Notes under the pieces: generated by a model
What the model was told of the DNA's origin: nothing
Database searches by the model: none
The model's input: only the letters and a program-made list of their open reading frames with translations
In this document: positions 1 through 8,719 of the stretch, piece by piece
Layout: each line of letters begins with the position of its first letter
Numbering within the stretch: position 1 is the first letter of the stretch
Origin: Physocladia obscura
Lineage: Eukaryota > Chytridiomycota > Chytridiomycetes > Chytridiales > Chytriomycetaceae
DNA: 19,315 bases
Direction: 5' to 3'
Assembly (NCBI GenBank): GCA_027596945.1
Contig: JADGJH010000404.1
Coordinates: 1-19,315, forward strand
Made by a program: the position numbers and the translations under genes

Positions 1-8
1 AAAAGGAA

Positions 9-100
9 GTGATATCAATCACAAAATGAATCAGTGATATCAGATCTCCAAATGAATCAGTGATATCAATCTCAAAATGAATTTGAGAAAAAATGAATTT
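9..100. repeat. Decaying 25-26 bp tandem repeat with palindromic core
   Basis: Three head-to-tail units lie at 9-33, 34-59 and 60-84. Each begins GTGATATCA and ends AATGAATCA or AATGAATTT. A truncated fourth unit (GAG plus AAAAAATGAATTT) follows at 85-100. The unit core TGATATCA is a perfect palindrome. The array may continue beyond the left edge of the window. It has no coding content; a minisatellite is the simplest reading. Confidence 0.8.
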
Positions 101-850
101 GAAATAAAATTTTAAATACAATGGTTTAAAAGGGCTTTGTTTTTCTTTTCTGTGAAAATATAATCTTACAATAAAACACAAATTCTACATTTACAACATG
201 ATCTACTATCAAGCTTTTAAAACTCCCCCTCCATGTGAAAAACCAACATGATTCAACTTTTTTGTCCCCAAAAATCCAATTTTGGGCAAAACTCACAATA
301 ATTTTTAAAAAAAAAAAGGAAAGAAGCCATGCGGGAAATAACAAAAAGTGACTTCATTGACATGAAACATAAAGCTATACTTATGAATATAGTATTAAAT
401 CTGGCTGGAATCTAATAGAACCAAAACAATCTAACAGCTTTCATTCTGACTGATTGAAATCCAAGCTTTGCCAAAAAACGGAAACAATCAAAAGGTTGAA
501 ATATTGGAGGCAATGAATAGTAATTCTTAAATATTTGGCCAATTCCATTGAATTTATTGTTCATTTTCAAGTGCAGATGTAATATATTAAATTAGATTCG
601 TTTATTGGATCTGAAGTTTGAACGAAAATACTGTTTATTATATGGTTTCAGATTTTTAAAATAATTAAGTATTATGTCTTGCGCTTGTAGTTGCAAACGT
701 CAAATGTTGCGCCAAGCCCACAGATCTCTTGGAAAAATAGAAAAACGACCTTGTATATTTTTCGGAGCTCCTTTTTGCTCGTGAAAAATGGTTTTGCTTT
801 CAAACGATTTGAAAGTGTCGATGGCAAATACTATATGATGCTATCCGTTC
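101..850. other. Intergenic region upstream of the receptor gene
   Basis: This stretch is AT-rich with homopolymer runs (a long A run near 307-317) and no convincing gene. A 36-codon frame at 674-784 (begins MSCACSCKRQ) and a short ATG frame at 788-838 precede the receptor start. They could be upstream ORFs if transcription starts far enough upstream. In-frame stops at 782 and 836 separate them from the receptor frame, so they do not extend it. No clear promoter element was found. Confidence 0.5.
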
Positions 851-1899
851 ATGGAAGAAAATAATAAGAGGAGATTAAACCCGACTAAAAAAATTGGTGA
901 AATGAGTGAAGTTCGGCCATGGAACTATCCAATCTTCTGGGCGGTTTATCTTCTGTATACACCAACAGTTGTTCTTGGCGCAATGCTGTCCGGTCCGATG
1001 CTATACACGATCCTCAAGAATCAGGACAGACTCCTAAAAAATCGTCTTGATCGAACTGTTTTGCTTCTTCTCGCTGTATCATTCGCCTGGGCGATCTCGA
1101 CAATTATAAAAGTTACTTTGATGCTTATCGTAGCCAATGATATTTTGAACCAGGCTAATGCGGCCCTGACTTACATTTCCGCTATTTGGGTGTTGATTTC
1201 GAACGTTTTTCTTGCTTTGAGCCGGTATTTTCTCATCCGACAATGGCCAAAAGAGAAAGCACGAATCTTCCTTTCGTTAGTTTCAGCTATTGCAATTACT
1301 CTCTCGGGTGGAATAGGATGGGTTTTTGCGACTTCGGTAAATTTAATCAAAAAATTTTTGTGATTAATTTTTTTTTTTTTTTTATTGAATCATAATTGGA
1401 ATAGACCACGGACAATAGCTTTGCTGCATATCCTGATTCGCAATATAAGAAACAAATTTCTACTTTGTTGGTAATTGGCGCAGCTACAGTAGTTTTTTGC
1501 GCAGGAATGATTGTCGGAGCATATTCTGCAACCTATCTAGTAATTTCGCGAAAATTAAAGAGTGCACTTCAATCATCATCTGTATCTCCGATTCGGCTGC
1601 ACCTTCAATATCAAGTATTGAAAGCCATGATCATCATGTCATCTGGAATCATTGTTTGTTACCTTCCAATTGCTATAGTTTTGGTGATTGACAGTTTGTT
1701 GGGGAAAGGAGTGGTTCCAAATTGGGCAGGTGTACTCGTCACTGAGTTTACTATGCTTGACACTGTTGTTACGCCGTTGATGTTGCTGTACTTTATGCCT
1801 AGTATTCAAAAAGCGGTTGTTGCGAAGTGGCGATTTTTTGCCAGATTTGAAACAAAAGATGATCCAGTTTTTGAAACTCAGTCGTACATAGAAGACTAG
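851..1899 (+). CDS. Seven-transmembrane receptor, rhodopsin-like GPCR (two exons)
   Basis: The gene has two exons, 851-1336 and 1405-1899, separated by a 68-nt phase-0 intron (GTAAAT donor, long T tract, ATAG acceptor). It encodes 326 residues. Seven hydrophobic segments lie near residues 27-56, 67-95, 103-129, 138-161, 181-209, 232-259 and 270-294. Helix 3 ends in LALSRYFLI, the position of the class A DRY motif (here SRY). Helix 6 carries CYLP, matching the CWxP position. Helix 7 has TP followed by Y, a degenerate NPxxY. The short hydrophilic C-tail ends YIED. It probably sits in the plasma membrane and couples to a G protein; the ligand is unknown. The start at 851 is the first ATG after in-frame stops, and ATG 902 (17 codons later) is an alternative. 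Without splicing, each exon would look like a separate small membrane protein. An AATAAA at 1999-2004 fits the 3' end. Confidence 0.8.
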
Positions 1900-1998
1900 T
1901 TGTGTGCATGTCAGCATGTGCCATTTTTGTTTTTAATTTTAATTAATTTTTTATTGTCGAAGGCTGGGTTGGTATAATTCTCGAAAAAATTTTTTTGT

Positions 1999-2004
1999 AA
2001 TAAA
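1999..2004 (+). terminator. Putative polyadenylation signal of the receptor gene
   Basis: AATAAA lies 100 nt after the receptor stop codon in T-rich sequence. It is the nearest canonical signal downstream. Confidence 0.4.
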
Positions 2005-2049
2005 TCAATCTGTAAGGAATTTATCAATTAATTTTTATCGAAAATAATT

Positions 2050-2191
2050 TGCGGACTTGAAACTTCACGATTACCGCGAAACACTACCGGAATCTCCACA
2101 AGAACATGTCTTTCGGCGCAGTGCGATCAAAGCTTTTGTTGTGGAGGTCGGTTTTAACTGGATGAAAATAATTGATCGAGTCAAATTCTGA
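2050..2191. other. GC-richer island with overlapping open frames, possible decayed exon
   Basis: This patch is less AT-rich than its surroundings and is open in more than one frame. The plus-strand frame ending at TGA 2189-2191 reads like protein (LKLHDYRETLPESPQEHVFR, then VVEVGFNWMKI) but has no ATG and no acceptor next to it. A minus-strand frame is also open and protein-like. No family was recognised. It may be a relic of a coding exon. Confidence 0.2.
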
Positions 2192-2216
2192 AGTTAATAG
2201 CCTTGTTATTCACCAG

Positions 2217-2568
2217 TTAGAAGGCAATCAAATGCACACTCGGTTGCTCAACCAGTAACGTAACGTAATTTTTATTTGAAGCAACAACAGCAATATGACT
2301 TCCTTGATTAATTATTGTAACTGGTCTATTGCGATTTCCTTCAAGCTTTTTCAACTTGCTTCAAAATATCCCATGTCTACACTACCAAATTTCAAACTTT
2401 TGTTCAACCATAGCATTCCAATATAAGTGAAATATTGAGTTGTCAATTTTCTAAAGTCTTACCAACTGTCAAACCAATAGGAAAATGCGCATTAACTCTC
2501 ATGGCCTCATAACTTAAACTTGAACCGACGCCCATAATCTTATGCGATCCATATGATCCATCTTGATA
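2217..2568 (-). pseudogene. Exon-like fragments of an unrecognised gene
   Basis: Two protein-like minus-strand frames are joined by a possible intron. The upstream piece (2568 down to 2463) contains GSYGSHKIMGVGSSLSYEAM and ends HFPIGLTV at a GTAAGA donor (2462). An acceptor at 2339-2340 (CTTGAAG) would join it in phase to 2338-2217, which reads NRNRPVTIINQGSHIAVVAS and ends at a TAA (2217-2219). The phase works (1 nt plus 2 nt). There is no start codon, and a stop lies directly upstream at 2569-2571, so this is at best an internal-to-terminal fragment. No family was recognised, and chance openness in AT-rich DNA is a real alternative. Confidence 0.22.
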
Positions 2569-2660
2569 TTAACCACCAATAAATATGAAGAATGGGTATA
2601 AATAATATGAATGGAAATGCGAGTCATTAAGTTTATTCAATTTCATCAAAAAATTTGCTG

Positions 2661-2795
2661 ATGAGTTTCCTGTTCTGGACAGCAATCCTTCATTCGTTCT
2701 TTTTTACACCTTATTCAGTTCTTGCTTTTGCGCCAAACAAATTTGAAGGGCTATTAGTCTCGTTTTTGGTTCATTTGTTGAAAATAATAATTTAA
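2661..2795 (+). CDS. Small hydrophobic ORF with signal-peptide-like start (doubtful)
   Basis: An ATG frame of 44 codons begins MSFLFWTAILHSFFFTPYSV and then LAFAPN. A hydrophobic core with a small-residue site (VLA, AFA) resembles a secretory signal peptide. A TATAAATA sequence lies about 65 nt upstream near 2596. The remainder is short and no further exon is obvious. It could be a genuine small secreted peptide, a 5' fragment, or chance. Confidence 0.15.
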   Translation: MSFLFWTAILHSFFFTPYSVLAFAPNKFEGLLVSFLVHLLKIII

Positions 2796-2884
2796 TGAAA
2801 TTAAATACAAAGTGTTTCTATGATTAGATGTAAATAAATTTATCATGAAAAATTAAAAAAGAAGTCGGGTGGAGTAATTGTTTC

Positions 2885-4330
2885 GCATATCAGCCAGCCA
2901 AGCATGTGCAAGAATTTATTCTACAGTTATCGGCTTTTCGGGATTCACCATACACATGCCATCAAGCAAATCAATTCCATCATCATCATCATCTTCAATT
3001 GTATCCATCGGATAAATCCGTGAATCAAAAGTCATCAGCTCCTCACCACCCAAGCTATTTTTGGCAAATTCCTTTGTTCATTCACAGCCATTCCTGCTCT
3101 TCGCTGAAAAATACAACTGTCAAGCAGCAGCTCAGGCGGTGCCACGTCTTGTGATTGGTAACTCTTGATTCCGACCACGCCATACTGCGCGTGTCTGAAA
3201 CCAGCGAGTCAAATATCAGACGCCTCCCCACAAGCAGAAGAAGATCAGGGTTACAAGAATTCAAATGCATGCGTTTATTCTTGTAACAAAAGAGTTGGGT
3301 TTTGGGAATCCAATTTGTGTGTGGATTCAGATTTCATGTTGAAGTGACAATTTTACCAGTCAAAAGTTAACATAAAAATACAAATTGATACTGGTAGGTT
3401 TGTGTTTTATGTTGGGAGTTTGTACCGATTGAACAGTGAATGCAGGTTTATAAGTTTAAATCTATTTCTAAGTTTTTTTATGCGTTATTGACTTTGGAAT
3501 CACCTCGTTAATCAGATTGCCTTCGACAAACTACGGCTTTATCAATTTAAATAAACAAAGCGAACTTTATTGACTTTTTTGTAGTTCACAAATGAACCTC
3601 CTGCACAGAAGTAAATAACACACTTGAAACATAACTTCTGTAACACCAGGTAAGAATGTTTTCCAGCTTGATGTCTCCGTGGTAATACCCACACAAGTGT
3701 GTTTCAGTCACGGCAGCTACAACGCGTTTAATGGTTTGTTTGACACGTCGAAGCGAGAGTATCATGTGCCGGTAATATAAGATTTCTCACGTATGTACGC
3801 GGTAGGAGAAATCCTTTGAAATCATAACTTGTATCATTCACCACCCGATCACTGATCTATTCTCGTACCTCTACACATAGAGTGCAGCCATTCGGTGCCA
3901 AAAAGTTCAGTGATGAAGTAGAAGTCATTTGGGCTCAAAATATTTGAGAAGCAGTGAAGTTTATGAGAATTCTGGCGTTTGTTTTCTGGAGATGGTGGTG
4001 TTGTGTCTGGAGGTTGCGAAAGACCGTGATTTAAACAGTAATGGCAATTCGATGATGATTTCTGAATAACCACAAAGTCTCCAAATCTCCACAAACCTCA
4101 AACCAAACTTCTCCGTCCCAGATATAATTAAATGAATATTTAATTCCTTTTTTGTCTTGTTTCTACTGAATTGTGTGAATAGCTACGTATGGGCAGCTTT
4201 TTAGTGTCTTGAGGACTTCGATTTTGTTTGGAATGTGTGCTGTCTTCCAAATACAAACTCGCTGATGAAAGAGTCCGGTCACTGTTTCATATCATGGCAC
4301 GCAGAATTTTGAATTTGAATCCAATTTTGG
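2885..4330 (-). pseudogene. Kinase pseudogene 1 (HGD kinase family), interrupted by an inserted element
   Basis: Read on the minus strand, this tracks almost the full catalytic domain of the intact neighbours. A degraded glycine-loop region (IGFK) lies near 4325. AHIPNKIEVLKTLKS follows near 4210-4250, then FYFITELFGTEW (3870-3910), LRRVKQTIKRVVA with GYYHGDIKLENIL (3650-3765), LAGFRHAQ with SQDVAPPELLLDS (3130-3230), and DLLDGMCMVNPEKP with ILAHAWLAD at the C-terminus (2890-2960). Lesions include DFG changed to GFR, a conserved Trp codon turned into TGA just before EILYYR, further in-frame TGA codons around the insertion point, a frameshift after LPKIA, and a TAA in the last helix. A 397-bp element splits it between the catalytic loop and the DFG region. 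It is non-functional; the 5' part of the gene is unrecognisable. Confidence 0.85.
3250..3646 (-). mobile_element. Non-autonomous MITE-like element, copy A (inside kinase pseudogene 1)
   Basis: This is an insert of about 397 bp flanked by the direct repeat CAGG (3246-3249 and 3647-3650). Removing it with one CAGG copy restores the kinase reading frame between ENIL and LAGF, with a linker of normal length. The ends carry short imperfect inverted termini (TTACAGAAGTT against TTACAAGAATT). Each end also forms its own hairpin: an 11-bp perfect stem at 3250-3260/3277-3287 and an 8-bp stem at 3605-3612/3634-3641 with a 21-nt loop. It has no coding capacity. A diverged relative lies inverted at 6811-7223. 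Confidence 0.65.
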
Positions 4331-4863
4331 AAAAATAACACCCACAATTTAATAAAAACGAAGTTTTTTAAATAAGAAAATTATTGTGACAGTTTGAAGA
4401 GATTCATAGCTGTCTTTTGAATATTTGAGAAACTTAGTCATTCAAATATTTATTATCTTGTGGGAGCATTTTGCAGTAATCAAAATTTGGTTCAGGCTCC
4501 ATTGACGACGAATCATTCGTCTTTCATTGTGCATAATATTTGGCGGCCATCCAAAGCGAAAAAACAGATATTCACTGAAATTTATTTTTTTGTTTAAAAG
4601 TTCTCAAAATTTTATTTATCCCTTGGACCTGTTACTCTAACCAAGGATATATCTACTAATCCCGCGGCTTGGCTTCGGAAAGTTCATTATTGTTGCAGGC
4701 TATGAAAGTAAAAGAGCTTAAGGCATTTTTACTTGTCAGGGTGGGAAACAAAATATTTTTAAATAAGTTTTCACTTTTTCTAAGTTTATTTTACATAAGG
4801 TTTATGAAAAACAGAAACCCGATTACTTATATAAAAAGGAAAAACAGGCATGAAATTTCCTAT
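4331..4863. other. Intergenic region between kinase pseudogene 1 and kinase 1
   Basis: No convincing gene was found. The region holds a near-perfect palindrome (4507-4521) and a short plus-strand frame around 4691-4740 (MKVKELKAFLLVRV). That frame looks superficially like the start of a SAP helix and is flanked by splice-like TTGCAG and CAGGGT, but it is too short to assign. An AATAAA for kinase 1 lies on the minus strand at 4785-4790, 74 nt past its stop. Confidence 0.45.
4507..4521. repeat. 15-bp palindrome GACGAAT-C-ATTCGTC
   Basis: Two perfect 7-bp inverted arms surround a single central base. It sits about 180 bp upstream of the surviving 5' end of kinase pseudogene 1. It could be a dimeric factor site or chance. 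Confidence 0.5.
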
Positions 4864-6159
4864 TCATAATTCAGAAAACCAAGAATGCACAATGATTTGT
4901 TCCACTGTAAGTCGTCGGTCAGGATTCACCATACACATTCCATCAAGTAATTCCTGTCCATTCATATCAATATCTTCCAGTCCATTCATGGGGTAAAACC
5001 CTGAATCAACTGCTACCAACTCGTCATATCCAATTGTCCCTACTTTAATGGCCTGCGCCATCTTCGGAAGCTCCCCACTGTCATTAACCAAAATATACAT
5101 CATCATACCCAACGCAAAAATATCCGATGCGCGACCATCACATTTACTTGCATCATACGGACTATCGAGCAACAACTCTGGCGGTGACACATCTTGGGTG
5201 CCGTAATGCCGTATCCCAGAAGTCACCCGACGCGCGTGTCCAAAATCTGCCAATCTAATTTCCAGCGGCTTGACATCACTGCCGCCGACTGTAGCCGCCT
5301 CAACAAGAATATTTTCAAGTTTGATGTCCCCGTGATAGAACCCACGTGTATGCAATTCTGCGAGCGCCATTGCCACGCGTCGGATGATTTGCTTTACGCG
5401 GCGGATCGGGAGCTTTGTATTATGACACTGTGAGAGTTCCCAGGCACGCGCACGGTATGTGTACGCCCAGTCCCATAAATCTGATGATCCCGATGAGAAA
5501 GGAAGACTAACACACTGCGTGGTCGTAGAATTAAATCGTGCGTAGAATGATATTGGACATAGTTGTTCTAATGATGGTGCATTTGAAAACCAGTCAGAGC
5601 CAAAGAGCTCAGTTACAAGATAATAGTGGTTTTTATCGTGCCAGTGTTCAATGTACTTGAGTAGTGATGACGATGTATATGTTACGTTCGTAAGTTCTTT
5701 GCTTAATGTTTTGAGAATTTTAACTTCGTGTGGAATATGACTTGATGGTAGTTTTGAAGAAACATGGTTCTTGTAAATTATTTTGATGGCCACAGGTGTA
5801 CTTTGATTGTCAGAAATTGCAGCAAGGACAACACCATTTGAACCAAACCCGATAACTCGATCCACAGTGTATTTGTTTAGAAACTTGGCGGGGCTGTATT
5901 TGAACGCTTCAAAAATTGCAATACGCGCTGCTTGCTCGCTAGAAAGGTTGTAATATAACTGCGGGGAAGAGGCTTTCGCAGATGTGTCAAAATCACGACT
6001 TGATTTTGCGGTTGAGCTGTTAGAATTTGTTTTTGACGATGAAACTGTCCTGTCGCTATCTGTCATCGTATTGAAGAATCCAGCCGAGTGTACTTGCCCA
6101 TTTTCTATTCGAGTCCTTGCGAGAAAGGACTGCGCGGCTCCGTCTGAAACGGACTGCAT
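4864..6159 (-). CDS. Serine/threonine protein kinase 1, non-RD (HGD) type, intact
   Basis: This is an intronless gene of 431 codons, predicted to phosphorylate Ser/Thr on unknown substrates. A Ser/Thr-rich N-terminus (1-65) precedes the kinase domain. The domain shows the glycine loop GFGSNG (104-109), PVAIK with Lys126, helix C Glu145, and the hinge region LVTELFGSDW (181-190). A long insert follows, containing LPFSSGSSDLW (219-229). The catalytic loop is YHGDIKLEN (275-283, Asp278), then DFG (305-307), SPPE in place of APE (325-328), SDIFALG (345-351), and an Arg-containing C-lobe end (NPDRR). The catalytic Lys, Glu and Asp are present, so it may be active despite Gly replacing the HRD Arg. 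A CAMK/RAN1-like affinity is only a guess from overall layout. The start is the first ATG after an in-frame TAA. Its paralogues flank it on both sides. Confidence 0.88.
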   Translation of the reverse strand: MQSVSDGAAQSFLARTRIENGQVHSAGFFNTMTDSDRTVSSSKTNSNSSTAKSSRDFDTSAKASSPQLYYNLSSEQAARIAIFEAFKYSPAKFLNKYTVDRVIGFGSNGVVLAAISDNQSTPVAIKIIYKNHVSSKLPSSHIPHEVKILKTLSKELTNVTYTSSSLLKYIEHWHDKNHYYLVTELFGSDWFSNAPSLEQLCPISFYARFNSTTTQCVSLPFSSGSSDLWDWAYTYRARAWELSQCHNTKLPIRRVKQIIRRVAMALAELHTRGFYHGDIKLENILVEAATVGGSDVKPLEIRLADFGHARRVTSGIRHYGTQDVSPPELLLDSPYDASKCDGRASDIFALGMMMYILVNDSGELPKMAQAIKVGTIGYDELVAVDSGFYPMNGLEDIDMNGQELLDGMCMVNPDRRLTVEQIIVHSWFSEL

Positions 6160-6213
6160 GATGCAATGTTGTTACGCACTGTTGGAAGAAACAAAATTGC
6201 ATAACTTTTCAGC

Positions 6214-6220
6214 ATTTATA
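6214..6220 (-). promoter_or_regulatory. TATA-like element of kinase 1
   Basis: On the minus strand the sequence reads AAAGTATAAATGC, with TATAAAT about 55-60 nt upstream of the kinase 1 ATG. Position and motif suit a core promoter, but no transcript data support it. Confidence 0.35.
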
Positions 6221-6229
6221 CTTTTTAGA

Positions 6230-6810
6230 CTTGAGTTGTATAACTTATGTGTCGACGTGACTCACAGGGTATCGTTTGGCATTTGTAATATTTGGAAAAA
6301 TTTGCTGTACATTGTATTTTTGCAGCTGTGTTTTGTGCTGCACAGAATAAACTATAGGCGAAAATACAGAGTAGTTTTTACGGTTTGTTAGGTCAAACAA
6401 AATTGTTCTCAATATTCTCGTTCTCAATCAGAGTTTGTAAAAATTGAGTGAAAAATGGCCGTAGAAAAAAAAAATTTTTCATCCAAAATCTGAACTCGAC
6501 CACATATGAATTTGTCATCCAGCGCTTTATTATGAACAAAATTGGCTTAATTTTAATTTAATTATTTTTTTTTTTTTTGAAGAGTTATTTTAGGTTGCTT
6601 AAAAAAAAAAAACGACAAACAACATAAAAGGAGCAGTGTAAATAATTTCTTTAGAATTCATCATGTAATCTAATGAAAATTGGCTTACCCAATTTTGTCC
6701 ACAATTGTAAGCAGATTAAAAATGATGATACGCTAACTTTCCTGTATTTCAACTGTGAAGCTATATTTGTGATGAATTTTTATTAAACTCAGTGACTCAG
6801 CAATTGTGTG
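6230..6810. other. Intergenic region upstream of kinase 1
   Basis: AT-rich sequence with long T and A runs (6567-6580, 6601-6612). Frames that oppose kinase 1 here are short and show no recognisable protein. It probably contains the distal promoter of kinase 1. No gene was seen. Confidence 0.4.
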
Positions 6811-7223
6811 TTATTACAGAAGTTATATTTGAAGGTTGTAATGTACTTCTGTGGAGAAGGTTCTTTCGTGAACTGATAATTTTTTTATTAAAGCCATAGC
6901 TTTGTAGAAGAAAATCTGATTAGCGTCAAATCCAAAAGTAAAAAAATGCGAAACAACTTGGAAACAGACTTAATCTTATAAATTTAACGTTTCTCAATGC
7001 AATCAGTCCGCTAACAATAGAACAATGAGCAACCATTCCTGTATAAATTGTATTTTTGCCAAATTATGATACTGAAAATTTGTTTTACTTTTTTGACAAA
7101 CCCACAATTTTGAAAAAATGTAGTCGAGTTGCCTTCCTCAATATTGACAAACCAAGTGTGAGAATTACACCACAGAAAAGCTGTAACAGTCATTTTTCGG
7201 CATAGGGTTTTATTCTTTGTAAC
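6811..7223 (+). mobile_element. Non-autonomous MITE-like element, copy B
   Basis: About 413 bp are homologous in blocks to the reverse complement of 3250-3646. The first block begins TTACAGAAGTTAT and runs through the hairpin and GGTTC..TT.GTGAACT. A second block runs from AAAGCC.TAG to CTTATAAA, and a third includes ATTGTATTTTTG. The end reads ATTCTTTGTAAC, matching ATTCTTGTAAC in copy A. The 5' hairpin is conserved exactly: ACAGAAGT (6816-6823) pairs with ACTTCTGT (6845-6852) across a 21-nt loop, the same loop length as copy A. The target duplication is unclear (possible TGTG on both sides). No convincing kinase sequence surrounds it, which argues that the element moved independently. Confidence 0.6.
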
Positions 7224-7761
7224 AATGTGATTATATGGTGACTGACTCTTCTAATTTTTTTTTTCTAAAATTTCGTAAAAATACGATGAAAAAATTTCTC
7301 AAAAATTTTACGGCTCGAAACTTTCGATAAAACATAGTTAAATTTAAACCTAGCGCATATTAGATATTCCATCAAGAAGATTTAATAAATTTCGAAAATT
7401 TAGTTGCTGTATCAGTTAGAATTTTGAAGTTTTTATGGTTCCCAAAATAATCCATTAAATTAGATAAATAGTACTTAATTTTTTTTTTTTTGTCCTTTTT
7501 TAACATTAGTCGCATAATGTTTTTTTGTTATCAACACTAAATTTTATAATTCCGCCATTTGCGTAACGTTAACAATAAAGAATTGCTTATTTTAGCAATT
7601 CATTTTGAAAGCAAATTAATTTATTGGCGTTCTAAATACAAATGGCAACTTCGGTGCAACCCAGGATTGAAAAAGAACCAAGCGCTTGCAGTTAGAAACC
7701 ACCCGCACTTCCTCGTGCTAGAAAGCGTGCCATACCTTGAATTTACACCCCAGTCTAGATG
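7224..7761. other. Intergenic region downstream of kinase pseudogene 2
   Basis: It starts very AT-rich (T runs near 7258 and 7480) and ends with a less AT-rich patch (about 7645-7735). That patch is open on the plus strand but matches no family I recognise. On the minus strand it contains a pol III B-box-like remnant (GGTTC, then TTTTTCAATCC), but no tRNA fold could be drawn. No gene is supported. Confidence 0.4.
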
Positions 7762-8719
7762 TTAAAAATGCACAGTTTCAGCCAACCAGACATGGTTCAG
7801 CATCTGGTCCATCCGCAGTCGCCTCTCTGGATCCACCATACACATGCCATCCAATAAATCTTGGCAATCTGTGTCAACATCTTCAAGAGAGTCAAACGAA
7901 TAAAATCCAGTATCGCCCATCAATAAATTGTATCCGACGGCTACTTTTGTCGCTGTTGGGAGCATTCCGTGCTCACTTAGCAAAACATGCAGCAACATCC
8001 CAAGTGCAAACACGTCGGACGGGCGCCTATCAATGCTTTCTGACGCATACTGACTGCTTGGTAAGAATTCTGGCGGTGATATATCTTGTGTGCCGTAATT
8101 GCGGATACAATATGTCGCATGTTTCGCGTGTCCGAAATCAGTGAGTCGAACTTCCAGGTGTCGTTTACTTGTCCTCGATTGAACTAAGATATTTTCCATC
8201 TTGATATCGCCGGGATAGTATCCCCGAGAATGTATTGCAGCGAGTGTGACCGCGAGTTGACTGATAATTTGCTTGATGGGAAGAACTGGCAGCATTGTGT
8301 GAGTGTGATGGGAAGTTTGCCAGAAGTCTTCATAGTATTTGTGCATCGAAGGAGTCTGATTTGAATCGCCAGACGTCAAGTATTTAATGACATCGATATT
8401 TGTGGAAATTTGCGATCGCGTGGACGACGCGAACGATTTGTAAATGATCTTGATGGCCGCAGGAGTAACATTATTGAACAAAGCATACCATTTGATCCAA
8501 ATCCGATCACTTTGCGAACAGAATATTTGGCAAAAAGTTGCGTAGGACTGTGACTAAACGCTTGGGCAACAGCAACTCGCGCGTTGTCTTCGGACAAAAG
8601 CCCATTGTATAAAAGCCGTTAGTTTGGTGATTTTGCTTGAGCTTTAATACCAGTGGCGAAACATGATAAATATCTGTTTGAATGGCAGTTTCCATCATCG
8701 AAGACGAAACCTCAGACAT
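7762..8719 (-). pseudogene. Kinase pseudogene 2 (two frameshifts, internal deletion)
   Basis: This paralogue of the intact kinases is broken in three ways. First, an N-terminal frameshift near 8610-8625 separates the ATG-containing frame (MSEVSSSMMET) from LLSEDNARVAVAQAF. Second, a deletion of a few bases inside the glycine loop (GFGSNGM, near 8480) shifts into TPAAIKIIYK. Third, about 65-70 residues are missing in frame between YYEDFWQ and TSHHTHTM near 8315, removing the hinge TELFGSDW and the family insert. The catalytic loop reads YYPGDIKMEN, so the HGD His is Pro. The C-lobe is still open with DFG, SPPE and DLLDGMCMVDPE. It cannot make a normal kinase. The lesions look younger than in pseudogene 1, since no internal stops have accumulated in the 239-codon C-terminal frame. 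Confidence 0.85.

Noticed and set aside
1465..1899. A separate four-helix membrane protein
   Set aside because: The frame is open from 1405 and joins exon 1 in phase, giving a standard seven-helix topology.
3250..3646. The 397-bp insert as an intron of the kinase
   Set aside because: Paralogues are intronless at this site, the insert is bounded by CAGG repeats and terminal inverted repeats, and a homologous copy exists elsewhere.
2885..4330. Reassigned TGA codons rescuing kinase pseudogene 1
   Set aside because: One TGA replaces a conserved Trp, which would fit reassignment. However, the copy also has a TAA, a frameshift, loss of DFG and an insertion, and the intact genes use TGG for Trp.
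4691..4740. SAP-domain exon (MKVKELKAFLLVRV)
   Set aside because: The similarity covers only the first helix, the rest of the motif is missing, and no neighbouring exons were found.
7645..7735. Possible tRNA or tRNA-derived SINE on the minus strand
   Set aside because: A B-box-like GGTTC...TCAATCC is present, but it is interrupted by extra T residues. No A box at proper spacing and no cloverleaf could be drawn.
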